This document shows, in pieces, positions 18,002-27,239 of a stretch of 64,000 bases of DNA (its first letter is position 1; the number at the start of each line of letters is the position of its first letter). The DNA is taken from NCBI GenBank assembly GCA_013122435.1, contig WYDT01000020.1:1-64000 (forward strand). The letters are read 5' to 3'. The notes below the pieces were generated by a model. That model was not told the DNA's origin and did no database searches. It was given only the letters and a program-made list of their open reading frames with translations. Source of the stretch: Chloroflexi bacterium AL-N1. GTDB taxonomy: Bacteria > Chloroflexota > Chloroflexia > Chloroflexales > Roseiflexaceae. Made by a program: the position numbers and the translations under genes.

Positions 18002-19159
18002 TTATGGGATGCGTGGGATATTCTCAAAGGCACCATCCCTAATGAAGATATAGACGCGATCTGTGGTGATGCGGTACAGCATCGTGCCTCGGTCAAATCG
18101 TTGGTAGTGGGCCTCTTCGCCTTGTTCAGGAGCGATAGCTCAGCCCAGGCGTTCACGGATTTCTTGGTGTTCGCTCCAGATTTTTCCAAACCCTCGCATT
18201 GGTTTGTGGAATCCTTGAGGTGGTTCATCCTCAATCGTGATAGGTTCTCCCTCACGCCAGGTATCCTGATACTGTTGATATTCGCATCTACACTGATCGC
18301 TATCAAACAACACGATAATGGTCCCTGGTGAATTCGTGTAAAAGCCCAGGACGTTGTACCAGATCATAGCGCCGTGCTCAAAGGGTTGTACAGCCATAGG
18401 CATAATGCGTGAGGAGGTTGGTTGGGGCATAACCACCTGTTTGCTGGTAAATAGAGGGCATCCTAACAAATGATGGTAAGCGATAACGGTTTGGTGGAGT
18501 GGTCCGGCAAGCATATAACACCCATTTGCTTCTCTGGGCGGGCCAACCAGCTTTATTCGCATATACACTTCATGTCCCAGCCGCCCGAGTAAGACATTGT
18601 GTGGCGGTGTATGTTCAGGGTGATATTCCATACGGGCGCGTTCAAAATATTGGACAGTACCACTCCATTCGTCTATCGTGGTGGTAAATGGTTCGCTAAT
18701 GGGATAACCAAATCGTTCAAGACCACCATACCGATTCCAATAATGGAGAAAATCCTCACAGAGACTGTGGTTGGTCTCAGCAAAGAAGCGACAGAGGGAA
18801 GGCACATCAGTTGCCTGTGGTAGCGTTTGCCACGGTAGTGCATTCAGTTCGAGTAGCTGGACACCTACACGCCCGGACATAACACCTTCTGCTCCGTGAT
18901 CTTCCAGTCGATTGCGCTCAAACCATTGGACGGTGCCACTCCAGTTTTCGATAGTTGCTCCTCGTGGTTCAATGATCGGATAGCCAAAAACGGCTAATCC
19001 ACTATTCTTTTCCCAATAATTCAGAATAGGGCCAGATATGCAGTAACCGATTTCATTGAAGCAGAGTATACGCTGTTGTGTAGTTGTTGCGGCGCTGTTT
19101 GTAGGAAACAACGCTGTTGTAAACAGTATGAGTAAAAGACCTAGTGCGCGTTTCATCAT
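18002..19159 (-). pseudogene. Exported repeat-domain protein interrupted by in-frame UGA at a Trp position
   Basis: Signal peptide (MMKRALGLLLILFTTALFPT) followed by two copies of a domain with the pattern C-F-x-E-x-G-x-C-I-x-G-P-I-L-x-Y-W then GLAVFGYPI and SGTVQWFERNR. An in-frame TGA lies at 18142-18140. The frame stays open for 45 more codons and that tail (AIAPEQGEE... to ENIPRIP) matches the tail of the paralogue ending at 20464 (WATAPEQTGQ... to ADDIPRP). The UGA sits exactly where the paralogue has TGG, so it is a Trp-to-stop change rather than a Sec site. ATG 19159 follows GGAGG. Whether the truncated form works is unknown; only the last ~46 residues are lost. Confidence 0.75.
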
Positions 19160-19184
19160 ATCCCTCCACCCCAAATAATTCTTA

Positions 19185-19603
19185 TTATGGATGGACATTG
19201 CTGACTTTAGGGATTATTTCATGGTTTGTAAAATAGTCAGCAGTTTCATCCTGCAGGAGAATCCAGATGGTATAAGCACCTACGATGGTCCCTACAGGAA
19301 CATTGGCAATATTCAAGATGCCAATAACGATTCCCAATATGCGGCCCCACGTCCTACGCATCAGCAAGCCGTACCCAGCGATGATTCCCGGTAATCCAAG
19401 TACGCCTAGAAAGATACCAATCGCTGCTCCAGCAACACGCAAAATTGCAACAGCCTCTGGATCACCAGTTGTTACTCCAATACCAGTTAACAATATGTAC
19501 ACAAATCCACCAATCACCGGAAAAATGCATGCATGATGATGTGGAGCCAACCTAAGATAGTGACGTGCTGATGTATTTGTTCTTGGTTGAGTTGATTCAC
19601 CAT
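19185..19603 (-). pseudogene. Small membrane protein with N-terminal frameshift
   Basis: The body encodes a three-TM protein (VIGGFVYILLTGIGVTTG, AAIGIFLGVLGLPGIIAGYG, GTIVGAYTIWILL). Its natural start appears to be ATG 19603, behind GGAGG, giving VNQLNQEQIHQHVTILGW then LHIIMHAFF, but this is one frame off the body. A missing base near 19518 (TTTTTCC-GGTGATT) would rejoin them. Either the gene is broken or the sequence has a one-base error next to a T-run. Confidence 0.6.
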
Positions 19604-19635
19604 ATCCTCCTTTGCATAACAATGAGTTGTCTCAT

Positions 19636-20358
19636 TTATGCTGTTACATGCTTGTGTTGTTTAAGCATCGTCGTTTGTCCGCGCCAGACCTCCCATAACC
19701 CTACTGCTAACCACACACTGATTCCAATAAGACCTGTGAGACCTACCAGAAGTAGCGGATACCCTGGATAGTTGAACCCTATCAGGATCAGGGGGGCATG
19801 CCACAAACCTCAGATAACACCAAGCAACAGATATGCTTTTGTTTTGCCAAGCGGCATCAATCGGGGTAATAAATACCCACGCCAACCAATCTCCTCGCCC
19901 AACCCAAAGATATCGTTCATAAATGGCGTAAAGAGAGAAGTGGTGAGCAACATAATCAGCAAGAGCACTGTGGGTTGTGGCATAGTGGAGAGATCTGCGT
20001 TGGTAGTGCGAAGTAAATTCAAGAAATGGGTGAGTTGCCAGTCTGGTTGACCTAGCCCCACGAGCTAGGTAAGTCCATAAATAACAGCGAAACACGCAGG
20101 GACAACCAACATAGTAATGAGATACGAGCGTAATGATCCAAGACGAAGGTTCAACGAATGACGTGGCTCATGTGCAACAAAACGCATCGTCAGGATGGTT
20201 GCCAGCGTAGGAATCCATATCACGGCAGCGATCACAAACTGTCCATACATTGGTGGAGTGCTCGTCAAGCGAAAGCCACTTACGATGAGCATGCCCTCAA
20301 TTGCATAGGTCAGGACAAAGGTGATAAGTAAATATGTTACGATGCCTTTTCGCTGCAT
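19636..20358 (-). pseudogene. CAAX-protease (CPBP/Abi) family gene with two in-frame stops
   Basis: The family's EExxxR motif is seen in LGEEIGWRGYLLP and the later H in GLWHAPLILIGFNYPG. In-frame TAG at 20067-20065 and TGA at 19812-19810 interrupt one continuous frame from ATG 20358 to TAA 19636. The UGA occupies the Trp of the usual GVIWGLWHAP motif. The C-terminus also looks shortened. CPBP proteases are membrane metalloproteases that process proteins or confer bacteriocin immunity. This copy is almost surely inactive. Confidence 0.75.
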
Positions 20359-20463
20359 GATGTCACCAACTATTCTTTTAGTATTTCAGGCGCCATGTGC
20401 ACATGCATACATGGCGCCTCATCTTGATACTAATCGCATGAAATACGTGCTAAAGCATAGGTG

Positions 20464-21554
20464 TTATGGTCGTGGAATATCATCAGCACGTCCATTAACC
20501 TGTAAGATAAAGACATGGTTATTGCCCATGCGATGAATGACCCATGGGCCACCACGGAACATCTGCGCTGTCCCTTGACCTGTCTGTTCGGGGGCAGTGG
20601 CCCAGCCCAGGTTATAGCGTACTTCGGGGTACGTTCGCCAGACATAGCCAAATCCACGGATCGGTGCTATTAAGCTTGGTGGTGGTGTTTCATCGCTGAG
20701 GGGCAACCCTTCACGCCACATGTCGATATAGCTCTGATTAACCAGCATATTGCGTGCACCATCGTAGAAGATAACCCAAATTGTGCCACTATCATAGTAG
20801 GGATTTTCAACCCAGAGCATGGAGCCGCGTTCAAAGGGTTGTACAGCTATCTGCACATTCTCACGTGGGTAGTCGGACGCACAACTCAGTAGATCGGGAT
20901 ACATTGCAACGGTTGTTTGTAATGCTACCGAGACGGGGGCACACTCATCGTAGTATCTGTAAATGTCTTTGCCCAGTAAGCCCAGGGATACGACATGGGG
21001 AGTACCACTCAATTCTGGATGATACTCCATGCGGCTGCGTTCGAAGTATTGAACGGTGCCCTCAAAATCAAAAAGGATCTCCATATGTGGTTCTGTGATG
21101 GGGTAACAAAACGTGCCAATCCACCATTGTTGTTCCAGTAGCTCAAAAACATACCATATAAACTATGCCCTGTTTCCGGGAAGAAACGGCCTCCTGGAGG
21201 CGCTTCTGTTACTGTAGGATAGTTGCGCCATTGATCGTGGAAGGCTTGGAGATAGAGTGCTCCAATCCGGCCTGACATAATGCCCTCTGCCCCGTGATCT
21301 TCTAATCGATTGCGTTCAAACCATTGCACAGAGCCGATCCATCCTTCACATGTCTCCATATGGCGATCACTGATGGGGTAACCAAAGACCGGTAAGCCGC
21401 CATTTTGCTCCCAGTATTCAAGGATAGGGCTGGAGACACAGAGGCCGGTTTCAGGAAAACAGCGTATACGTGGTGCGGCCTGAGCGGTTGTGTTTGGTAC
21501 CAGGGCCGTAAAACATAAGGCCACTAAAAATAAGAGTGCTATAAACCGTTTCAT
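20464..21554 (-). pseudogene. Paralogous exported repeat-domain protein, frameshifted
   Basis: ATG 21554 follows AAAGGAGG and starts a signal peptide (MKRFIALLFLVALCFTALVP). The first two repeat domains (PRIRCFPETGLCVSSPILEYW; GLPVFGYPISD) are in one frame and the rest (EGTVQYFERSRMEYHPEL onward) in another. They would join if one G were restored in CGTTTTG-TTACC near 21106, recreating ARFGYPITEPHMEI. It is the paralogue of the gene at 18002-19159 and keeps the Trp codon lost there. Confidence 0.75.
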
Positions 21555-22053
21555 GGTTCTCCTCCTTTACCTGGTGCTCCTCAGTGAGGTGCTTGATCAT
21601 TGCGAAGGAGGGGTAGGTGTTGCTTATTCCATAAAGATGTATTGTGATTATGTATGCTTTAAGCGCACGTAACCCCCTTGACCACACTGTCACCAGGTAT
21701 CATCTGGTTACGTTTGCTTCATCATCGATCGCGTGAGAAGCCGGATATAATATGGCGGGTTTGTGGTTAAGTGCTTACTTTAACAAACCCTCTGCACCTA
21801 TCTATAGTAACGTATTTGCTCCCCTGTTAGCGTTATTCTTTGGTTGCGTGGGCTTTATGATTGTCAACCTCTGGACGTTAAAACGCCCTTATATATCTGT
21901 ATAGAGTTGTGGCTGGTTATCTTATGACTAGTACATATTCGTATTTGACTTATAAAATTTTTTGTATTAGTATGTGCTAATAAATTATATTCGGATACAT
22001 ATCTTTTTTTAGACTAAGTTGGCAAACACGTTTTTCTCTATACGGAGTCTCTT
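21555..22053. other. Divergent intergenic region
   Basis: About 500 bp, strongly AT-rich from 21900. It separates the minus-strand decaying block from the plus-strand flavodoxin cluster and should contain the promoter of the latter. No gene, repeat or clear terminator is seen. Confidence 0.4.
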
Positions 22054-22422
22054 ATGCAACATTTACTCCGACAAATCGCTTATCGTGGTAATCAACGTAC
22101 AGTGACGGTATGTGAAGATGGATTGTTGGCGTTACGCTGGCAACGCTCGATAGTTTTCCTGCATCCGCATGAGCTTATTCATGCCTATCGCACGTTACGT
22201 CATTGGACGCAACAATCAGGACGCCCTTTCTGTGGTGGTCGCTCTGTCAACTGTTTTTGCGACTCGTCGGGTGCAGTGCAGTTGTGGATGTACGGGGTGG
22301 GATTTTATCTGACGGGAGGTGATTTTGTCGCGCTGGTTGATCTGCTTCAAACAACTGTGGATATGTTATCAGAGGAAAATGATAACACGGATTTTAGGGG
22401 TTCTGAGCCGACTGATGGGTAA
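22054..22422 (+). CDS. Small hypothetical protein, paralogous to 23007-23414
   Basis: The 122-residue product shares with the protein at 23007 the order of elements: a WGR/WQR strand, a hydrophobic helix ending RHWT/ERWT, and the motif C-x-D-S-x-G-A-V/I-Q-L-W-M followed by G-x-x-L. No membrane segment or known domain is seen. GGAGTCTC precedes the ATG. The function is unknown. The pair flanks a flavodoxin gene. Confidence 0.7.
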   Translation: MQHLLRQIAYRGNQRTVTVCEDGLLALRWQRSIVFLHPHELIHAYRTLRHWTQQSGRPFCGGRSVNCFCDSSGAVQLWMYGVGFYLTGGDFVALVDLLQTTVDMLSEENDNTDFRGSEPTDG

Positions 22423-22483
22423 TTAGCTGTTATTGTTTTGAGTTGCTACTTTTCATATTGAAAAGCTTATGAAAGGATGAGAT

Positions 22484-23014
22484 ATGCGTATTGGTATTTT
22501 CTATGGAAGCACATTAGACAATACAAAGGAAGCTGCCGAACAAATAAAAGTTCAGTTGGAATCAGATATTTCGATAACGATAGACCTCTACGATGTTGCC
22601 ACATGTGACGTACAGGATATGCAGTCATATGATGTGGTGCTTATTGGCTGTTCTACGTGGAATATCGGAGAACTCCAAGATGATTGGTACGATAAATTCT
22701 CGCAACTCGACACCATAGACTTCACTGGCAAGCGAGTGGCCCTTTTCGGTTGTGGTGATGAGGGCGGCTACCCAGATACCTATCAAGATGCTATTGGTAT
22801 CATTGGGAAGCATGTACGAGAACTTGGTGCAACTATTGTAGGGTACTGGTCAACTGAGGGGTATGATTTTATCGACTCAGCCGCGCTTGAAGATGGCAAA
22901 TTTATGGGTTTAGCTATCGATAATGATAATACAGCTGGTCTCACCGATTCACGTATTCAGATGTGGGTACAACAACTTATGAGAGAATTGCATCTGGAAT
23001 CGGTCCATGCCTAA
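22484..23014 (+). CDS. Long-chain flavodoxin
   Basis: Flavodoxins carry electrons on FMN and often replace ferredoxin when iron is short. The phosphate loop GSTLDNTKEA (8-17), the Trp loop STWNIGELQDDW (near 58-69) and the Tyr loop GCGDEGGYPDTYQDA (near 89-103) are all present. At 176 residues, with the insert typical of FldA/IsiB, it is the long-chain type. GAAAGGATGAG precedes the ATG. The next gene overlaps its last 8 bp, so the two are translationally coupled. Confidence 0.93.
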   Translation: MRIGIFYGSTLDNTKEAAEQIKVQLESDISITIDLYDVATCDVQDMQSYDVVLIGCSTWNIGELQDDWYDKFSQLDTIDFTGKRVALFGCGDEGGYPDTYQDAIGIIGKHVRELGATIVGYWSTEGYDFIDSAALEDGKFMGLAIDNDNTAGLTDSRIQMWVQQLMRELHLESVHA

Positions 23015-23414
23015 TACATGTGTCTTGAGTTCTATTAGTGATCACCACTATATCAGGTATTATAGCGAGCATTTGGTGTTGTTGGTATGGGGGCGTGTAC
23101 ACATCCAGTTGCCGGTGGAAGATCTTACGATACTCACGCATCTGATAGAACGTTGGACGCCGGATGCACCTAACTGGTTTACTCCTGATGGAAGCTATGG
23201 TGTATGCCTTGACTCGCGTGGTGCTATTCAGCTCTGGATGGTTGACGCCGGGCTGAGGCTACAACCTGACGGTTTCTTACTATTATCGAAGTTGTTATGT
23301 ACTGCCGCAGGTCGTCTTTCACAGTATAGCGAGGTTGAAGGCGTAGAGTCTACCCGTTATCAGACACATCAGGTGTTTGAACAGATGTTGAGAGCGCCGG
23401 AGGTATGGAATTGA
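23007..23414 (+). CDS. Small hypothetical protein, paralogous to 22054-22422
   Basis: The 135-residue product has LVLLVWGRVHIQLPVEDL, LIERWTPDAPNWF and the shared motif VCLDSRGAIQLWM followed by AGLRLQPDGFLLLSKLL. It overlaps the flavodoxin gene by 8 bp, which implies linked function. A variable C-terminal tail follows. No known domain is recognised. Confidence 0.75.
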   Translation: MPNTCVLSSISDHHYIRYYSEHLVLLVWGRVHIQLPVEDLTILTHLIERWTPDAPNWFTPDGSYGVCLDSRGAIQLWMVDAGLRLQPDGFLLLSKLLCTAAGRLSQYSEVEGVESTRYQTHQVFEQMLRAPEVWN

Positions 23415-23445
23415 TCTGCAAGCACGCTAGATAGGGTGATGTTTT

Positions 23446-24240
23446 GTGACAGAAAAGAATGTCATAATGGCCAGTGTAATCAATGCGTATAACACCATTG
23501 CACCATTCTACGGTTTATTTACATCACCCTATGATGACCAGATGGAGGCTAATTTTATACTGACGTATGCGTTGCGTGCAGGTGCCGCACTCGATGTTGG
23601 CGCTGGACAGGGGGATCTTGCACTTGCACTCGCAGCACGTGGGGTGGCAGTATATTGTGTTGAGCCAGCGGCGGCAATGCGGCAGGCCATATTGACTCGG
23701 CTTGCTAATCAACCAAATCTTATGCCATATCTGACGGTGTTATCAGACAATGCAACTGATGTGATGTGTCAACGTCGTTTCCCGCTCATCTATATGTTTT
23801 ACATGTTTCAGCACATACTTGACTCTGGAGAAAGACAAACCATTCTCAACAATCTTGCCCAACATCTTGCACCTGGAGGAACCCTGTTACTCAACTTATG
23901 GATGTATGAAAATCTCCAGAGTCAAGAACTGACGTTAGCTCGTCATAAAAGCATAGGTGACATCACATACCGTCAATATATTGGCTACAACGTACACAAC
24001 TCAGAGCGTTTTGACGTACTAACCGCGTATGAAGTGTGGTTTATGGGGCGCTGTATTGAGTGTGTGGCGGTTTCACTTCCCAATGTGGTGCTTCAGTGCA
24101 CTGAACTGTATGACCAGTTGTCGAAAGCAGGATTACACGTGCGTCGAGAGTATGCCGGATACGACTGGGCACCATTTTGTAATCAACCTGGTCTCTGGAT
24201 TATTGAAGCGACACGTAATCAAGGAGATGAATATGGATGA
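23446..24240 (+). CDS. Class I SAM-dependent methyltransferase
   Basis: The SAM site is visible as ALDVGAGQGDLALALAARG (motif I, near residues 45-63) and VYCVEPAAAM (motif II), with LAPGGTLLLNLWMYE as motif post-III. The substrate is unknown. The start GTG 23446 is preceded by AGGGTGAT; ATG 23467 is an alternative. The stop overlaps the next small gene by 8 bp. It resembles small-molecule methyltransferases of the Methyltransf_11/25 type. Confidence 0.85.
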   Translation: MTEKNVIMASVINAYNTIAPFYGLFTSPYDDQMEANFILTYALRAGAALDVGAGQGDLALALAARGVAVYCVEPAAAMRQAILTRLANQPNLMPYLTVLSDNATDVMCQRRFPLIYMFYMFQHILDSGERQTILNNLAQHLAPGGTLLLNLWMYENLQSQELTLARHKSIGDITYRQYIGYNVHNSERFDVLTAYEVWFMGRCIECVAVSLPNVVLQCTELYDQLSKAGLHVRREYAGYDWAPFCNQPGLWIIEATRNQGDEYG

Positions 24241-24493
24241 TACACTCCGTTTTGCATCGATGTATACGGCCTACTGGCATCTTGCGGCACGTTGTGATCT
24301 GCTGCATACTATTACCGATCCATTGCAATTTCGGGCAGAATATACATCTATCGAATCTCAAATCCACGAGCATATATGTGACTATCCCCTTCTCCCAGAT
24401 CTTGCGATGACATTTACACAATTATCGGCACGCGTTCAAACCATTGTCTCAACAAGACAGCTTGATCGTGATGTCCATCTGGGTGAACGATAG
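24233..24493 (+). CDS. Small hypothetical protein, 86 residues
   Basis: ATG 24233 follows AAGGAG and overlaps the methyltransferase stop. The product is helical (MDDTLRFASMYTAYWHLAAR, LQFRAEYTSIESQI) with no signal peptide. It may be a partner of the methyltransferase because of the coupling; the family is not recognised. Confidence 0.6.
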   Translation: MDDTLRFASMYTAYWHLAARCDLLHTITDPLQFRAEYTSIESQIHEHICDYPLLPDLAMTFTQLSARVQTIVSTRQLDRDVHLGER

Positions 24494-24528
24494 CTTTGAG
24501 GGATACCTGAAAGTCTAAGGAGGCGCGA

Positions 24529-25016
24529 ATGAGCATTGTTCTCAGTACAATACTGTTGTTAGTATGGCTACTGTTGGCGCGTTGGCATTTAGGGATTGCC
24601 AATGATCTTGGTTCACCTGATAAGGATGCACCATTCGTGATTGCTGATCCAACTATTGCACAGGCAATCTTTGGACGTGTTGATCCGAGTAAACCTATCG
24701 AATACTACGCTTTTTCTGTACGACAGGGACTGGCATACGAGCCATGCTGCTAATCCCTGCACAAAATTATGCTAATGGTTTCCAGGCTACCATAACGCTA
24801 CACGGGCCAGAACTCCCGATTGATGGTGTCACACCAGCGCTTCTGGACAGCCAACTCACGATTGCTGGACGCGAGTATGTCCTGGTTCAGAGCCATGTGC
24901 CGCCTCTCCCCGCAACGGGCGAGTATCGTTTGGAGGTGTATCAGCAGGAGGGACGTGGTGCCTATTGTCTGTGCGTAGGGGATCGCGAAGGAGGACATGC
25001 CGATGCGGCCATGTGA
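24529..25016 (+). pseudogene. Exported protein with a single frameshift
   Basis: ATG 24529 follows GGAGGCGCG and starts a membrane anchor (MSIVLSTILLLVWLLLARWH), then VDPSKPIEYYAFSVRQGLAYE. There the frame ends in TAA, while the next frame continues as MLLIPAQNYANGFQATITLHGPELP and onward to 25016. The two halves read as one beta-rich outer domain split by a 1-base change near 24735-24742. It is a pseudogene or a sequencing error. Confidence 0.6.
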
Positions 25017-25063
25017 GCACGCATCGAGCGTGTGTTGACTGGTGAAGATGACAGGATTGAGCC

Positions 25064-26287
25064 TTAGTAGATAAACTCCTCAATGTGGTAAAGACTGACC
25101 TTTGGCCCATGTCCACAGCCATGTCGTAGCCCTTCTTTAAGTTGCACTACCTGTTCACAGGTTTCTTGCTCGTTGAGTGAGCGTGCGTTCGCGTCCTGCA
25201 TTTGCTGGATGTATTCTTCGTTCCCTGATAGCACCAGCGGAGACACATATACCAGATCACCCTTTCGGAGACCCATCGCAGCGATTTGCTTGATCGAATG
25301 GTCAAGGTGTTGCTTTGCAAACCGATCACCACCCGCGCCTGCCAGTAGAATCACGCCCACATTGATACCCGCTTGCTTGATCGTTTGCACAACCTCGGTG
25401 CATGCCTCAGGGGAGCCAGGTTTGTTGAGTAGTGTAAAGAGTTCATCGTCGCCAGTCTCAAGACCCACATAGATGCGTTTTACCCCACACTCACGTAATT
25501 CACGATATTCGTCCACTGTTTTGCGTTCTGCCCCAAAGATATCCAAGAATGAATAAACACCTTTGAGTTTGTAGTTTTCATCTGTTTTGGACGACCCTAT
25601 AGGAAATTCTTCTTGAACAATGCGTAACAATTCGATCAAACGTTGTTGTGGAATGATGAGTGCGTTCCCATCTCCCAGAAAGATCGATTTCCGCAGGCCA
25701 ATGGCGGGACCAAAAAACTCTTTGATTCGCTGAATGTGCAATCGGAAGGTTGTCGGACACTTGATACGAAACTTGCGGTCGCGATACAATGTGCAGAACG
25801 TGCATTTATTCCAGGAACATCCTTCAGCCGCTTGCAGCACAATCGCCTGATACTGATCAGGTGGCAAAATGCTGATGGGTTTGTAGATACTCCGAAAGAG
25901 TTCATACTCTTTACACAGGCGTGGATAATCCCAGGTGAGAATAGTCTCTAACCATGGTAACAGATCACGATGATGTGGTGCATGATGCTCAACATGCGCC
26001 GCGATGTGGGCAACTCGTGTGTGAACGTCGTCAATGAGCGACTGACTTTCGTCATTGGAGAGCATGTGGCGAGTCTTGGTTGCTGGCCCGGTCATTTCTC
26101 GGCGTAGGATGTTGCTGCCCAGCCCACGCCGATAGTTTACACCATCGAGGTACCCGGTAAGGAAACGACCCGTAGGATCAAACGAATAGTGCTGTCGGAG
26201 GTTTTCCGAAATAGTCAAGTAGAACGGTTGCTGCTTAAAATAAACATCACCGACTCCAGGAATGGGGAGGGAGTGTAACCCGTGCAT
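25064..26287 (-). CDS. Radical SAM enzyme
   Basis: The [4Fe-4S]-binding motif is present in an AEGCSWNKCTFCTLYRDRKF context (C-x4-C-x2-C spacing, near residue 160), followed by IFLGDGNALIIP and GVKRIYVGLETGDDELFTLL, both typical of the radical SAM barrel. The substrate is unknown; it belongs with the coproporphyrinogen oxidase/Elp3-like group. I chose ATG 26287, with GGAG just upstream, giving 407 residues. It is convergent with the frameshifted gene and divergent from the response regulator. Confidence 0.88.
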   Translation of the reverse strand: MHGLHSLPIPGVGDVYFKQQPFYLTISENLRQHYSFDPTGRFLTGYLDGVNYRRGLGSNILRREMTGPATKTRHMLSNDESQSLIDDVHTRVAHIAAHVEHHAPHHRDLLPWLETILTWDYPRLCKEYELFRSIYKPISILPPDQYQAIVLQAAEGCSWNKCTFCTLYRDRKFRIKCPTTFRLHIQRIKEFFGPAIGLRKSIFLGDGNALIIPQQRLIELLRIVQEEFPIGSSKTDENYKLKGVYSFLDIFGAERKTVDEYRELRECGVKRIYVGLETGDDELFTLLNKPGSPEACTEVVQTIKQAGINVGVILLAGAGGDRFAKQHLDHSIKQIAAMGLRKGDLVYVSPLVLSGNEEYIQQMQDANARSLNEQETCEQVVQLKEGLRHGCGHGPKVSLYHIEEFIY

Positions 26288-26537
26288 AGGATCTCCATAA
26301 CTAGACAAGCGGTACTTTAGAAGAACTTATTCAGTTAAGCTAAGACGGTATTAATAAAAAAGTTAGTATATACTTATATATTATAGTAGCAATAATATAT
26401 ACTTCTGTCAACTATGGACATAGATATATGGCGTTTTGTCGTTTAGAAGAGGTATCATCGATTGCGGTATGTGCCTTGAAGCGTAGTACAATGTTAGGGT
26501 GTTTATACAGTTTGTTGCTTTCCGAGAATTGATCATA

Positions 26538-27239
26538 ATGATAATTACAGCACCAGGAACCATACTTATTGTTGATGATGAAGCTAGTATTCGTCATGTT
26601 GTGCGTGCTTATCTTGAGCATGAAGGCTTTCGCGTCGTCTGTATTGATAATGGGCAGGAAGCTGTGACTATAGCGAAAGAGCTGCAACCCGATCTGGTTA
26701 TCCTCGATTTGATGTTGCCCGGTATGGATGGGATGGAAGTTGCTGCTCGTCTTCGTCAGGAGTCGCAGGTCTACATCCTGATGTTAACGGCACGCAGTGA
26801 AGAGGCCGACCGTGTTGCCGGTCTGCGTATTGGTGCCGATGATTATCTGACCAAGCCCTTTAGCCCACGTGAACTTGTCGCACGGGTGCAGGCTATTCTA
26901 CGGCGGCAGCGTGACATACGGACAACCGTAGACTCAACCCTGCGGTTTCAACACATGCAGATTAACCCTGAAAGTCGAGAGGTGCACATCAACGGGCAAC
27001 CACTTGAATTAACCACCACCGAGTTTGATGTCCTGCTGGCACTTGCACAGCATGCGAATCGGGTACTGAGCCGTGAACAGATTATTGATCTCGTGTGGAG
27101 CGATAACTTCTATGGCACAGATCGTGTCGTTGATGTGTATGTCGGGCAGGTACGACGGAAGTTGGAGTCCGCGACAGGCGAGACGTTGATCCGTACGGTG
27201 CGTGGTGTTGGCTATAAGTTTGTGGACATACCATCATGA
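26538..27239 (+). CDS. OmpR-family response regulator
   Basis: The receiver domain has D13/D14, phospho-acceptor D57 (LVILDLMLPGMDG), Thr in LMLTARSEE and Lys in YLTKPFSPRELV. The C-terminal winged helix has LELTTTEFDVLLALA and VDVYVGQVRRKLE. I chose ATG 26538 (233 residues) over a GTG 39 bp upstream; neither has a strong ribosome site. The stop overlaps the kinase start by 4 bp (ATGA). Confidence 0.92.
   Translation: MIITAPGTILIVDDEASIRHVVRAYLEHEGFRVVCIDNGQEAVTIAKELQPDLVILDLMLPGMDGMEVAARLRQESQVYILMLTARSEEADRVAGLRIGADDYLTKPFSPRELVARVQAILRRQRDIRTTVDSTLRFQHMQINPESREVHINGQPLELTTTEFDVLLALAQHANRVLSREQIIDLVWSDNFYGTDRVVDVYVGQVRRKLESATGETLIRTVRGVGYKFVDIPS

Noticed and set aside
18002..19159. UGA at 18140 as a second selenocysteine site
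   Set aside because: The paralogue has Trp (TGG) at the aligned place, and there is no redox motif nearby.
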